This document shows, one piece after another, positions 6,535 through 14,821 of a stretch of 38,077 bases of DNA. Origin of the DNA: Kitasatospora griseola (GTDB taxonomy: Bacteria; Actinomycetota; Actinomycetes; Streptomycetales; Streptomycetaceae). Position numbers and translations under genes: made by a program. Location of the stretch: contig NZ_BMRI01000019.1 in assembly GCF_014648555.1 (NCBI RefSeq), positions 37,588 through 75,664 of the forward strand, written 5' to 3'. The stretch's first letter is position 1; every line of letters starts with the position of its first letter. The notes under the pieces are model-generated. The model saw only the letters and a program-made list of their open reading frames with translations, had not been told where the DNA came from and did no database searches.

Positions 6535-7668
6535 GTGATCAGATTCGAGGGCGCCGCCAAGCGCCACCCCGACGGCACGGTTGCCGTCCGAGGCCTGGAC
6601 CTCGACGTACCGGCGGGCCGCACCACGGTCCTGGTCGGCCCGTCCGGCTGCGGCAAGACCACCATCCTGCGGATGGTCAACCGGATGGTGGTGCCGACCG
6701 GCGGCCGGGTCCTGCTGGACGGCGCCGACGTCGCCACCCTGCCGGCGGCGCAGCTGCGGCGCGGCATCGGATACGTCATCCAGCAGGCCGGGCTGTTCCC
6801 GCACCGCCGGGTGATCGACAACGTGGCGACGGTGCCCCGGCTGCTCGGCTGGGACCGCAAGCGGGCCCGGGCCCGGGCCGCCGAACTGCTGGAGCTGGTC
6901 GGCCTGCCGCCGGAGACCGCCCGCCGCTACCCGGCGCAGCTCTCCGGCGGCCAGCAGCAACGGGTGGGCGTGGCACGGGCGTTGGCGGCGGATCCGCCGG
7001 TGCTGCTGATGGACGAGCCGTTCAGCGCGGTCGATCCGCTGGTGCGCGCCGGACTGCAGGAGGAACTGCTGCGGCTTCAGGCCGAGTTGGGCAAGACGGT
7101 GCTGTTCGTGACGCACGACATCGAGGAGGCGGTCCGGCTCGGCGACCGGGTGGTGGTGCTTCGCGAGCACGGCGAGATCGCCCAACTCGCGGATCCGCAC
7201 ACCCTGTTGACCGCTCCGGCGGACGCCGGGGTGGCCGCCTTCCTGGGCCGCGACCGGGGCCTGCGCGGCCTGGGCCTGCGCCCAGCCGCCGACGTCCCGC
7301 TCGCGAAGCTCGAACCGGTCCACGACGGCTGGCAGTTGACGCTCGATCAGGACGGCCGCCCGGAGCACTGGCTGCACGACGGGCAGCGCCACCCGGTGCC
7401 GGTGTTCGCCCCGGCACGGGACACCCTGCGCTCGGCGCTGGACGCGGCGGTGCTGTCCCCGTCCGGCCACGCCGTGGCGGTGGACGCCGACGGCCGGGCG
7501 ATCGGCACCGCGAGCCGGGCCGCCGTGGTGGCCGCACTCGCCGCGCCGGGGACGCCGGAGCCCGACGCGCACGATTCGGGACCGCCCGAGTCCGACGCGC
7601 ACGAATCCGGGGCCCACGAATCCGGGGCGCACGGCTCGGGGGCGCAGGTGAACCATGCTGGACGGTGA
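6535..7668 (+). CDS. ATPase of an OpuC-type glycine betaine/choline/proline ABC importer
   Basis: A 377-residue ABC ATPase with Walker A GPSGCGKT (35-42), Q-loop, signature LSGGQQQR, Walker B VLLMDEPFSAVDP and the H-loop FVTHDIEEA. The first strands (FEGAAKRHPDG) and NRMVVPTGG match the quaternary-amine transporter subfamily (OpuCA/ProV-like). After about residue 240 comes a regulatory region in the place of CBS domains. The final 40 residues are an unusual low-complexity tail of repeated His-Glu-Ser-Gly-Ala units. GTG is the start, with AGGA seven bases upstream. The gene overlaps the first permease by 14 bases. It drives uptake of compatible solutes during osmotic stress. Confidence 0.92.
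   Translation: MIRFEGAAKRHPDGTVAVRGLDLDVPAGRTTVLVGPSGCGKTTILRMVNRMVVPTGGRVLLDGADVATLPAAQLRRGIGYVIQQAGLFPHRRVIDNVATVPRLLGWDRKRARARAAELLELVGLPPETARRYPAQLSGGQQQRVGVARALAADPPVLLMDEPFSAVDPLVRAGLQEELLRLQAELGKTVLFVTHDIEEAVRLGDRVVVLREHGEIAQLADPHTLLTAPADAGVAAFLGRDRGLRGLGLRPAADVPLAKLEPVHDGWQLTLDQDGRPEHWLHDGQRHPVPVFAPARDTLRSALDAAVLSPSGHAVAVDADGRAIGTASRAAVVAALAAPGTPEPDAHDSGPPESDAHESGAHESGAHGSGAQVNHAGR
7600..7647 (+). repeat. 15-base repeat encoding the HESGA tail of the ABC ATPase
   Basis: Roughly three successive copies of a 15-base unit similar to GAATCCGGGGCGCAC, preceded by weaker copies, give the amino acid pattern (E/D/G)SGAH. The length of this tail may differ between strains. Confidence 0.65.
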
Positions 7669-8317
7669 GCCGCTGGTCCGCTGGCACTGGCTCGGCGACC
7701 ACCTGGGCTACCTGGCCGGCCTGACGGGCGACCACGCGGTGATCGCGCTCGTCCCGGTGCTGATCGGCCTGCTGCTGGCGGTGCCGCTGGGCCTGGCCTG
7801 CACCCGCTGGCCGCGGCTGTACCAGCCGCTCGCGGCGGTGTTCAACGTGGTGTACGCGCTGCCCTCGCTGGCGGTGTTCGTGGTGCTGATCCCGTACACC
7901 GGGCTGGCCACCCGGGAGACGGTGATGGTGCCGCTGACGTTCTACGCGCTGGCGGTGCTGCTGCCGACCACGGTGGACGGGCTGCGCGCGGTGCCGGAGC
8001 CGGTGCGGCAGGCCGCCACGGCGATGGGCTACGGGCCGTGGCACCGGCTGGCCGCCGTCGAACTCCCGGCCGCCGTACCGTACTTGATAGCGGGTCTGCG
8101 GGTCGCGGCGGTCTCCTCGATCTCGCTGGCGGCGGTCGGCGCGCTGATCGGCCGGGGCGGCCTCGGCTACCTGTTCGTGGACGGCTTCCAGCGGACCTTC
8201 CCGACCCCGATCCTGGCCGGGATCGTGCTGGTGGCGCTGCTGGCGCTGGTCTGCGACCTGCTGCTGGTCGCGGCCCGCCGCCTGCTCGCGCCGTGGGCGA
8301 CGGGGGTGGCGCGGTGA
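7655..8317 (+). CDS. OpuC-type ABC importer permease (first subunit)
   Basis: A 220-residue integral membrane permease with about five transmembrane helices and the BPD inner-membrane loop. The EAA-like segment is VPEPVRQAATAMGYGPWHRLAAVELPAAVPYLIAG, which docks to the ATPase, and the C-terminal LIGRGGLGYLFVDGFQRT is characteristic of OpuCB/YehY-type permeases. The ATG lies within the end of the ATPase gene. Its stop overlaps the second permease as GTGA. Two distinct permeases form the heterodimeric channel. Confidence 0.92.
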   Translation: MLDGEPLVRWHWLGDHLGYLAGLTGDHAVIALVPVLIGLLLAVPLGLACTRWPRLYQPLAAVFNVVYALPSLAVFVVLIPYTGLATRETVMVPLTFYALAVLLPTTVDGLRAVPEPVRQAATAMGYGPWHRLAAVELPAAVPYLIAGLRVAAVSSISLAAVGALIGRGGLGYLFVDGFQRTFPTPILAGIVLVALLALVCDLLLVAARRLLAPWATGVAR

Positions 8318-9027
8318 ACTGGTTCGGCTGGCTGCACGACTTCTTCGCCGACCCCGCGCACCGGTCCGGGCCGGACTCGATCCTCGACCGCGTCCTGGAG
8401 CACCTGGCGTTCTCCGCCGAGGCGCTCGTCCTGGCCGCCCTGCTCGCGGTGCCGCTGGGCCTGCTGATCGGCTACACCGGGCGCGGCCTGTTCCTGGTCA
8501 CGGCGCTGACCGGCATCGCCCGCGCGCTGCCCACCCTGGGCCTGGTCACGCTGGCGGTGCTGCTCGCGGGCGTCGGCGACACCGCGGTGCTGCTCCCGCT
8601 GACGGCGCTGGCCGCGCCGCCGCTGCTGGTGGCCACCGCCGAGGGCATCCGCGGCACCGATCCCGACGTCCGCGACGCGGCCCGCGGCATCGGCCTGACG
8701 CACCCGCAGACGCTCTTCCAGGTGTGCCTGCCCGCCGCGCTGCCCACCCTGCTGGCCGGCGCCCGCACCGCGGCCGTCCAGGTGATCGCCACCGCCACCG
8801 TCGCCGCCTACGTCGGCCTCGGCGGCCTGGGCCGCTACGTCATCGACGGCCTCGCCACCCGCGACTTCCCCACCACCGTCGGCGGCGCCCTGCTGGTGGT
8901 GCTGCTGGCCGTCGCCGTCCAACTGCTGTTCGCCCTGCTCATCCGGTACGCGACGCCACGCGGCGCGCGCACCGCCCATGTTGACGAACCCGCGGGCTCC
9001 CCCGCACTTTCGAAGGAATCCATATGA
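8314..9027 (+). CDS. OpuC-type ABC importer permease (second subunit)
   Basis: A 237-residue permease, the second member of the heterodimer. It has five or six hydrophobic helices, with the coupling loop GTDPDVRDAARGIGLTHPQTLFQVCLPAALPTLLAG and the subfamily mark YVGLGGLGRYVIDGLATRD. It starts with GTG overlapping the first permease's stop, and its last codons overlap the binding-protein ATG (ATGA). The C-terminal tail is polar and short. The EAA-like loop differs from that of the first permease, so the two were not simply duplicated recently. Confidence 0.92.
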   Translation: MNWFGWLHDFFADPAHRSGPDSILDRVLEHLAFSAEALVLAALLAVPLGLLIGYTGRGLFLVTALTGIARALPTLGLVTLAVLLAGVGDTAVLLPLTALAAPPLLVATAEGIRGTDPDVRDAARGIGLTHPQTLFQVCLPAALPTLLAGARTAAVQVIATATVAAYVGLGGLGRYVIDGLATRDFPTTVGGALLVVLLAVAVQLLFALLIRYATPRGARTAHVDEPAGSPALSKESI

Positions 9028-9938
9028 CGACCCGTCCGGTCCGAACCGCCGTCGCCGTCGCCGTGCTGATGCTCGGCGCGGCGGCCTGCTCCTCCTCCGG
9101 CGGGGGCGACCCACTGGCCGCGAAGTCCCCCGCCGCGCAGGGGGGTTCTGGGAAGACCGTGGTGGTCGGCTCGGCGAACTTCCCGGAGAACGTGCTGCTG
9201 GCGTCGATCTACTCGCAGGCGCTGCAGGCCAAGGGCGTGAAGGTCGAGGAGAAGTTCAACATCGGCAGCCGCGAGGTGCTGTACGGGCAGCTGCAGTCCG
9301 GCGCGCTGACGGTGCTGCCGGAGTACAACGGAGCCCTGCTGGGCTACCTGGACGCCAAGTCGACGGCGACCGGCAAGGACGCCGTGAACACCGAGCTGGC
9401 GGCGACGCTGCCGGCCGGGCTGGGGATACTGAACTCGGCGGCGGCCGAGGACAAGGACTCGCTGACGGTCACCCAGGAGACCGCCGACCGGCTGGGCGTG
9501 AAGTCGATCGCCGACCTCGTGGGCAAGGCGCAGGACCTGGTGATCGGCGGCCCTCCGGAGTTCAAGTCGCGCCGCGAGCAGCAGTTCAAGGACGCGTACG
9601 GGCTCACCTTCAAGGAGTGGAAGCCCACCGCCGACACCACCGCGAACGCGCTCAAGGACGGCACCGTCCAGGTCGGCAACGTGTTCACCACCGACCCGAA
9701 GATCGTCCAGCTGAAGCTGGTGTCGCTGAACGACCCGAAGAACCTGTTCAGCTCGCAGAACGTCACCCCGCTGGTGAACAAGGCGGGCCTGGACGCCACC
9801 GGGACGGCCGCGCTGAACGCGGTCTCGGCGAAGCTCGACACCGCCGGGCTGACGGCGCTGATGAAGCGGGTCGCGGTGGACAAGGAGGACCCGTCGGCGG
9901 TCGCCAAGGACTGGCTGAAGACCAACGGCCTGAACTGA
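9024..9938 (+). CDS. Substrate-binding lipoprotein of the OpuC-type importer
   Basis: A 304-residue periplasmic-binding-type lipoprotein. A signal peptide with a lipobox ends at Cys22 (LGAAAC), followed by a Ser/Gly-rich tether. The body begins KTVVVGSANFPENVLLASIYSQAL and carries LQSGALTVLPEYNGALLGYL, TAERLGVKS-like segments and NVFTTDPKI, hallmarks of the OpuAC/ChoX-type quaternary-amine binding family. It is the last gene of the four-gene importer operon; overlap with the preceding permease implies coupled translation. Ligands are probably glycine betaine, choline, carnitine or proline betaine. The family is clear but the exact ligand is not. Confidence 0.92.
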   Translation: MTTRPVRTAVAVAVLMLGAAACSSSGGGDPLAAKSPAAQGGSGKTVVVGSANFPENVLLASIYSQALQAKGVKVEEKFNIGSREVLYGQLQSGALTVLPEYNGALLGYLDAKSTATGKDAVNTELAATLPAGLGILNSAAAEDKDSLTVTQETADRLGVKSIADLVGKAQDLVIGGPPEFKSRREQQFKDAYGLTFKEWKPTADTTANALKDGTVQVGNVFTTDPKIVQLKLVSLNDPKNLFSSQNVTPLVNKAGLDATGTAALNAVSAKLDTAGLTALMKRVAVDKEDPSAVAKDWLKTNGLN

Positions 9939-9949
9939 CCCCGCACCGC

Positions 9950-9992
9950 CCGTCGGCCCCGCACCCCGCTGTCCCGGGTGCGGGGCCGACGG
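9950..9992 (+). terminator. Strong terminator of the importer operon
   Basis: A perfect 17-base-pair stem, CCGTCGGCCCCGCACCC with its complement and a nine-base loop, starts 12 bases after the stop. Confidence 0.88.
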
Positions 9993-10030
9993 TGTGTCAG
10001 GACACCTGGTGGGACGGACAGTTAGGAGTC

Positions 10031-10059
10031 TTGACAGATGAGTGGTCCAGACCAACCAT
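10031..10059 (+). promoter_or_regulatory. Chitinase promoter with DasR-like operator
   Basis: TTGACA (10031-10036) is an ideal -35 box. Seventeen bases on lies AACCAT, a weak -10. The spacer holds AGTGGTCCAGACCAAC at 10041-10056, close to the DasR-responsive element ACTGGTCTAGACCACT as I remember it, with perfect TGGTC/GACCA arms. DasR bound there would block polymerase and be released by glucosamine phosphate. Transcription from it would give a leader of roughly 160 bases before the chitinase ATG. Confidence 0.72.
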
Positions 10060-10224
10060 GGGAGCGTTGTTTTTCCCGACCGGAACGCATCGTGGGGGTG
10101 TGACCACCGGCCGGGGCTTCGTACGCCCCGCACCACCCCGGCACTCCCTGTACCAGGCCGAACACCCTTGCCCCGTGCCCGAACTGCGGCACGAGGCCGT
10201 CCTCCCATGCCTGATGGAGCCTCG

Positions 10225-12273
10225 ATGCGCCTTCACCGACCACTCCAAGCGCTGCTCGCGACGGGCGCGATGGCGGCCGCCTCGCTGGGGCTGATCTCCG
10301 CCCCCGCGCAGGCCGCCACCCCGCTGCCGCAGCGGGTCTTCGCCCCGTACTTCGAGTCCTGGACGGGCGAGAGCCCGGCCGCGCTGGCCTCCCAGTCCGG
10401 TGTCAAGCACCTCACCATGGCCTTCCTGCAGACCGCCGCCAAGGGCAGCTGCACCGCGCTGTGGAACGGCGACACCTCGATGCCGGTGTCCAACTCGACC
10501 TTCGGCGCCGACATCGCCACCATCCGCGCGGGCGGCGGCGACGTGATCCCGTCCTTCGGCGGCTACACCGCCGACAACACGGGCACCGAGATCGCCGACT
10601 CGTGCACCGACGTCAACCAGATCGCCGCCCAGTTCCAGAACGTCATCACCACCTACGACGTCTCCCGGATCGACCTGGACATCGAGGACAACTCGCTGAC
10701 CAACACCGCGGGCATCGACCGCCGCAACAAGGCGATCAAGATCGTCGAGGACTGGGCAGCCGCCAACGGCCGCTCCATCCAGTTCAGTTACACCCTGCCG
10801 ACCACCACCAGCGGCCTGGCCTCCAGCGGCCTCGCGGTGCTGAAGAACGCGGTCACCAACAACGCGCGCATCGACGTCGTCAACATGATGACGTTCGACT
10901 ACTACGACAACCAGCCGCACGACATGGCCGCGGACACCCAGACCTCCGCGCAGGGCCTGTACAACCAGCTGGCGAAGCTCTACCCGAGCAAGACCTCCGC
11001 CCAGCTCTGGGGCATGATCGGCATCACCGAGATGCCCGGCATCGACGACTTCGGCGCCGCCGAGACCTTCACCGTCGCCAACGCCACCACGGTCTACAAC
11101 TGGGCCGTCTCCAAGGGCATCAACACGCTGTCCTTCTGGGCGCTGCAGCGCGACAACGGCGGCTGCGCCGGCACCGGCGGCCGTGACGACTGCTCGGGCA
11201 TCGCGCAGAACAAGTGGGACTTCAGCCACATCTTCTCGCAGTTCACCAGCTCGACCACCCCGGCGAACGACTTCTCGGTCGCGCTGAGCCCGGCCACCGG
11301 CTCGGTCACGGCGGGCGCGTCCACCTCGGCGACCGTCAACACGGCCGTCACCTCCGGCTCCGCGCAGGCCGTCAACCTGTCGGTGTCCACCGTCCCGGTG
11401 GCCGGCATCAGCGCCTCGCTGAGCGCCTCCACCGTCACCGCCGGCAACTCCGCGACGCTGAACGTCTCCACCACCGCGGCCGTCCCGAACGGCAGCTACC
11501 CGCTGACCGTGACCGGCACCGGGGCCGGCGGCACCCACTCGGCGACGTACACCCTGACCGTCACCGGCGGCACCACCGCCTCCGACTTCTCCCTGGCGCT
11601 CTCCCCCGCCGCGGGCAGCGTGCAGGCCGGCGCCTCCGCCACCAGCACCGTCAACACGGCCGTCACCGCCGGCACCGCCCAGACCGTGGGCCTGACGGTC
11701 TCCGGCGCTCCGGCCGGCGTCACCGCCACCGTCAGCCCGGCGAGCGTCACCGCCGGCGGCTCCGCCACGCTGAACATCGCCACCACCGCCTCCGCCGCCC
11801 CGGGCACCTACACCCTGACCGTCACCGGCACCGGCGCGGGCCGGACCCACACCGCGACCTACGCGCTGACCGTCACCGGCGTCACCCCGCCCACCGGCCT
11901 GGTCAACGGTGACTTCGAGACCGGCAACCTCGCCCCGTGGACCTGCCAGGGCGGTGCGGCCGTCGTCGGCAGCCCCGTCCACGGCGGCTCCAAGGCGCTC
12001 CAGGTCACCCCGACCGCCGGCGCCACCGGCGAGTGCGACCAGACCGTCACCCTCGCCCCGAACCACGCGTACACCCTGACCGCCTGGGTCCAGGGCCCGT
12101 ACTCCTACGTCGGCGTCAGCGGCGGCGCCACCGCCTCCACCTGGGCCAACGGCACCGGCTGGACCAAGGTGAGCGTCCCGTTCACCACCGGCGCCTCCGG
12201 CACCGTCACGGTCTACCTGCACGGCTGGTACGGCCAGGGCGCGGTCTACGGCGACGACTTCTCCATCGCCTGA
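10225..12273 (+). CDS. Secreted multidomain GH18 chitinase
   Basis: A 682-residue exoenzyme. It has a Sec signal peptide with cleavage near AQA-AT (residue 30) and a GH18 catalytic barrel from about 32 to 340, with the catalytic strand RIDLDIED (Asp150, Asp152, acid Glu154). The first Asp of the classic DxxDxDxE is replaced by Ser. Two Ig-like repeats of about 100 residues (348-452 and 453-552, each starting DFS-ALSP and ending YTLTVTG) act as spacers. A C-terminal carbohydrate-binding module of the CBM4/9/16 type (559-682) begins LVNGDFETGNLAPW. ATG is chosen because GGAG precedes it by five bases; the longer frame upstream is leader RNA. Expected to hydrolyse chitin outside the cell. Confidence 0.93.
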   Translation: MRLHRPLQALLATGAMAAASLGLISAPAQAATPLPQRVFAPYFESWTGESPAALASQSGVKHLTMAFLQTAAKGSCTALWNGDTSMPVSNSTFGADIATIRAGGGDVIPSFGGYTADNTGTEIADSCTDVNQIAAQFQNVITTYDVSRIDLDIEDNSLTNTAGIDRRNKAIKIVEDWAAANGRSIQFSYTLPTTTSGLASSGLAVLKNAVTNNARIDVVNMMTFDYYDNQPHDMAADTQTSAQGLYNQLAKLYPSKTSAQLWGMIGITEMPGIDDFGAAETFTVANATTVYNWAVSKGINTLSFWALQRDNGGCAGTGGRDDCSGIAQNKWDFSHIFSQFTSSTTPANDFSVALSPATGSVTAGASTSATVNTAVTSGSAQAVNLSVSTVPVAGISASLSASTVTAGNSATLNVSTTAAVPNGSYPLTVTGTGAGGTHSATYTLTVTGGTTASDFSLALSPAAGSVQAGASATSTVNTAVTAGTAQTVGLTVSGAPAGVTATVSPASVTAGGSATLNIATTASAAPGTYTLTVTGTGAGRTHTATYALTVTGVTPPTGLVNGDFETGNLAPWTCQGGAAVVGSPVHGGSKALQVTPTAGATGECDQTVTLAPNHAYTLTAWVQGPYSYVGVSGGATASTWANGTGWTKVSVPFTTGASGTVTVYLHGWYGQGAVYGDDFSIA

Positions 12274-12318
12274 CACTTCGCCCGGCGGCTCACTTGACGC
12301 CTTCTCGGTGAAACGCCC

Positions 12319-12358
12319 GCGCCCGGCCGGTGGCTCCTCCTCGCCACCGGCCGGGCGC
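12319..12358. terminator. Bidirectional terminator between chitinase and exporter
   Basis: A perfect 16-base-pair stem, GCGCCCGGCCGGTGGC with its complement and an eight-base loop, lies between the two convergent genes and can serve both. Confidence 0.88.
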
Positions 12359-12372
12359 GGCCGCGTCTGCGG

Positions 12373-13635
12373 TCAGGTCCTGGTCCGGTACAGCGGCAGG
12401 AAGGACACCAGCGCCAGCAGCGAGCAGCCCAGCACGATCACGCCCAGGGCGGCCGCGGACGGGTGGCCGCCGGCGCTGCTGAGCGGGGCGACCAGCGAGC
12501 CGCACAGGAAACTGCCGGTGCCGAGCAGCGCGGACGCCGAACCGGCGGCGTGCGGGGCCATGGTGAGGGCCTGTCCGTTGGCGTTCGGCATGATCACGCC
12601 CATCGAGCCCATCAGCACCGCGAACGCGGGCCACACCCCGGCCAGGCCGGTGTCCCACACCGTGGTGCACAGCACCACGGCCACCGCGGCCGCCACCGCC
12701 ACGGAGAGCGCGGAGACCAGCAGCACCGGGCCGGGGAAGCGCTGCACCAGCACCCGGCCGTTCAGCTGGGTGACGGCCAGCAGCACGATCGAGTTGACGG
12801 CGAACACCAGGCTGTAGGTCTGCGGGGAGATCCGGTACACGTCCTGCAGCACCACCGACGAGCCGCCGACGTACGCGAACAGCGCGCCGAACGCGAAGGT
12901 GCTGGTGAGCAGGTAGCCGAGGAACGGGCGGTCGCGCAGCAGTCCGCCGATGGCGCGGACGGTGGTGCCGAGGCCGTCGCCGTGGCGGAGCTCGGCCGGC
13001 AGGGTCTCGCGGATGCCGAGCGCGGAGCCGACGGTGAGCAGCGCGCCGAGCACGGTCAGGACGAGGAACGTGCCGCGCCAGTCGGTGACATGCAGCAGCT
13101 GGGCGCCGGCGACGGGGGCCAGGATCGGCGCGAGGCCGGATATCAGGCCCATGGTGGCGAGGAAACGTATCATCGGGACGCCTTCGAGCCGGTCGCGGAC
13201 GATCGCCCGGGCGATCACCAGCCCCGCGGAGCCCGCCACGCCCTGCAGAGCCCGGCCGGCGATCAGCATCGGCATCGAGCCGGCGAGGGCGCACATCAGG
13301 CTGGCCGCGGTGTAGACGGCGAGACCCGCCAGCAGCGGGCGGCGCCGGCCGATCCGGTCGCTGAGCGGGCCGAACAGCAGCTGGCCGAGGGCCATGCCGA
13401 GCAGCGAGCCGGTCAGGGTCAACTGGGCGGCGGGCGCGGTGGAGTGCAGGTCCGCGGTGAGCTCGGGCAGGGCCGGCAGGTAGAGGTCGGTGGTGAGCGG
13501 CCCGAGCGCGGCGAGGCTGCCCAGGACGCCCACGGTGGCCGCCGCGAACGGGGCCTTGCCGTTCGCGGTGTCGGATCGGCCGGGGGCTGCGGGGACGGTC
13601 TGGTCGCCGTCGGCGTCGACGGTCGGGCCTGGCAT
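12373..13635 (-). CDS. Bcr/CflA-family MFS drug exporter
   Basis: A 420-residue major facilitator protein with 12 predicted helices. The first loop carries the DHA1 family signature: GPLTTDLYLPALPELTADL, typical of Bcr/CflA, and FGPLSDRIGRRRPLLAG, the motif A of proton-driven exporters. Motif C (GSAGLVIARAIVRD) follows. It likely exports small toxic compounds or peptides by proton exchange; the substrate cannot be read. ATG is preceded by TAGGAGC, a ribosome site at the right distance, so the longer upstream frame is rejected. The N-terminal 25 residues are polar and extended compared with Escherichia coli Bcr. It is transcribed toward the chitinase. Confidence 0.9.
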   Translation of the reverse strand: MPGPTVDADGDQTVPAAPGRSDTANGKAPFAAATVGVLGSLAALGPLTTDLYLPALPELTADLHSTAPAAQLTLTGSLLGMALGQLLFGPLSDRIGRRRPLLAGLAVYTAASLMCALAGSMPMLIAGRALQGVAGSAGLVIARAIVRDRLEGVPMIRFLATMGLISGLAPILAPVAGAQLLHVTDWRGTFLVLTVLGALLTVGSALGIRETLPAELRHGDGLGTTVRAIGGLLRDRPFLGYLLTSTFAFGALFAYVGGSSVVLQDVYRISPQTYSLVFAVNSIVLLAVTQLNGRVLVQRFPGPVLLVSALSVAVAAAVAVVLCTTVWDTGLAGVWPAFAVLMGSMGVIMPNANGQALTMAPHAAGSASALLGTGSFLCGSLVAPLSSAGGHPSAAALGVIVLGCSLLALVSFLPLYRTRT

Positions 13636-13712
13636 GGTGCTCCTAGGGGTGGCGGGTATGCGCACCGTCCTATCGCATCGGCCCGGCCGCCCGGTAGGGC
13701 GGGTCCCGTCGT

Positions 13713-14171
13713 TCAGCGGACCGGCACGCCGCCGGGCCGGGCGCTGGCCACCACAGCCGCGTCCTGCCAGCCGTACAGCTGGTCGCCGACCAGCGCGACG
13801 TCGTACAGGCCGCAGTGCGCGGTGGCGCGCTGCGGGGTGTCGGTGGGGAACCAGTGCGCCCGCAGGTGGACCGCCCCGACCGGCCGGCCCTCCGTGCACT
13901 CGGCCGGCAGCGCCCGGTCCGGCAGCGTGGCCCGGATCAGCCGGTCGCCGTCGTGGCTGTCCGTCAGGAACGCGATCCGCAGCGCCGTGTCCGGCAGCCA
14001 GCTCGGCACCCCGCTGTCCTCCGCCTTGGCCGCGGCGCCCGTCGGGTACCGCAGCGTCTGGTCCATCCGGTCCTGGGCCTGCTGGATCGCGGCCGGCGCG
14101 AGCATCACCATCAGCGCCGCAACAGCCGCTCCCCCCACCACCACCGCCGTCGCCTGCCGCGCGCCGCCCAT
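13713..14171 (-). CDS. Membrane-anchored protein of unknown function
   Basis: A product of about 152 residues with an N-terminal transmembrane anchor (TAVVVGGAAVAALMVMLAPA) and a soluble extracytoplasmic domain. That domain has LPDTALRIAFLTDSHDGDRLIRATLPDRALPAEC, a second Cys in ATAHCGLYDVALVGDQLY and no recognised catalytic motif. The two cysteines may form a disulfide. The start is uncertain: the ATG chosen sits just after GGAGGGCAGGCGGAG, but earlier starts (for example the one giving MVGGERPG) remain possible. It lies upstream of the exporter on the same strand, with a 77-base gap, so they may share a transcript. Confidence 0.6.
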   Translation of the reverse strand: MGGARQATAVVVGGAAVAALMVMLAPAAIQQAQDRMDQTLRYPTGAAAKAEDSGVPSWLPDTALRIAFLTDSHDGDRLIRATLPDRALPAECTEGRPVGAVHLRAHWFPTDTPQRATAHCGLYDVALVGDQLYGWQDAAVVASARPGGVPVR

Positions 14172-14421
14172 CTCCGCCTGCCCTCCCGCCCGTGTCCCGT
14201 CCCTTCCATCCTCTCCGGGCCGCTCCCCACCGACCATGCGCACCAGGTACCGACCCTCCTCGTCCCCGAGGCTGACCCCCCGCCTCCGGCCCCCGACTTC
14301 CGACGGACCCCGGCCCACCCACAAGGGGGACCCCGCTCCCCGCCGCAGCGGCGCCCGCCGACCGAGGACCACCGGGCCGTGGGCGTTCGGCGCGGCGGGA
14401 TCCGCCCCGTGCGGAGGGGGC

Positions 14422-14778
14422 TCAGCGGAACTCGTGGACCACCTGGATCCTGCCCACCAGGTGCTGGTTGAACTCGTCCAACTCCTCGGCGGGGACCCAC
14501 AGTTCGAGGATGGTCCGGCCGCCGGCCTGCTGGACGGGGTAGCGCTGCAGGAACTCGGTCTCGACCTCGAAGCGGGTGACGTAGCCGACGCCGGACGCCG
14601 GGACGTTCCAGTCCCGGGCGATCCGGATCGCGTAGTCCTCGTTCATGACGGGGTAGAAGATCGGCTGCTCGGGCAGCCGCGGCGGCCAGGCGCGCCAGCC
14701 GGACGCGGCGACCAGGGCAAGCTCCTCGGGGCCGGTGGGGCGCCAGAGGGTGGTGGTCGGCTGCTGTTGCGTCGTCAT
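14422..14778 (-). CDS. Small conserved protein, often labelled ADP-ribosylation/crystallin J1
   Basis: A 118-residue cytosolic protein with a Thr/Gln-rich N-terminus. The conserved block TLWRPTGPEELALVAASGWRAWPPRLPEQPIFYPV is followed by YVTRFEVETEFLQRYPVQQ and ILELWVPAEELDEFNQHLVG. I recognise it as a common actinobacterial protein that databases name 'ADP-ribosylation/crystallin J1', but it is far too short for an ADP-ribosylglycohydrolase and shows none of its metal ligands. That label is therefore doubtful. It is better regarded as a conserved protein of unknown function. It stands alone between two minus-strand genes. Confidence 0.75.
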   Translation of the reverse strand: MTTQQQPTTTLWRPTGPEELALVAASGWRAWPPRLPEQPIFYPVMNEDYAIRIARDWNVPASGVGYVTRFEVETEFLQRYPVQQAGGRTILELWVPAEELDEFNQHLVGRIQVVHEFR

Positions 14779-14821
14779 GGCGCCACCGTAGGGGCGGCGC
14801 AGCGGCCGTGACCAGCGAATA

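Noticed and set aside
10042..10224. N-terminal extension of the chitinase
   Set aside because: It overlaps the promoter/operator, encodes an Arg/Pro-rich stretch ahead of a good signal peptide, and the internal ATG has the ribosome site.
14422..14778. ADP-ribosylglycohydrolase activity for the 118-residue protein
   Set aside because: The familiar database label has no support here: the protein is too short and lacks the metal-binding Asp motifs.
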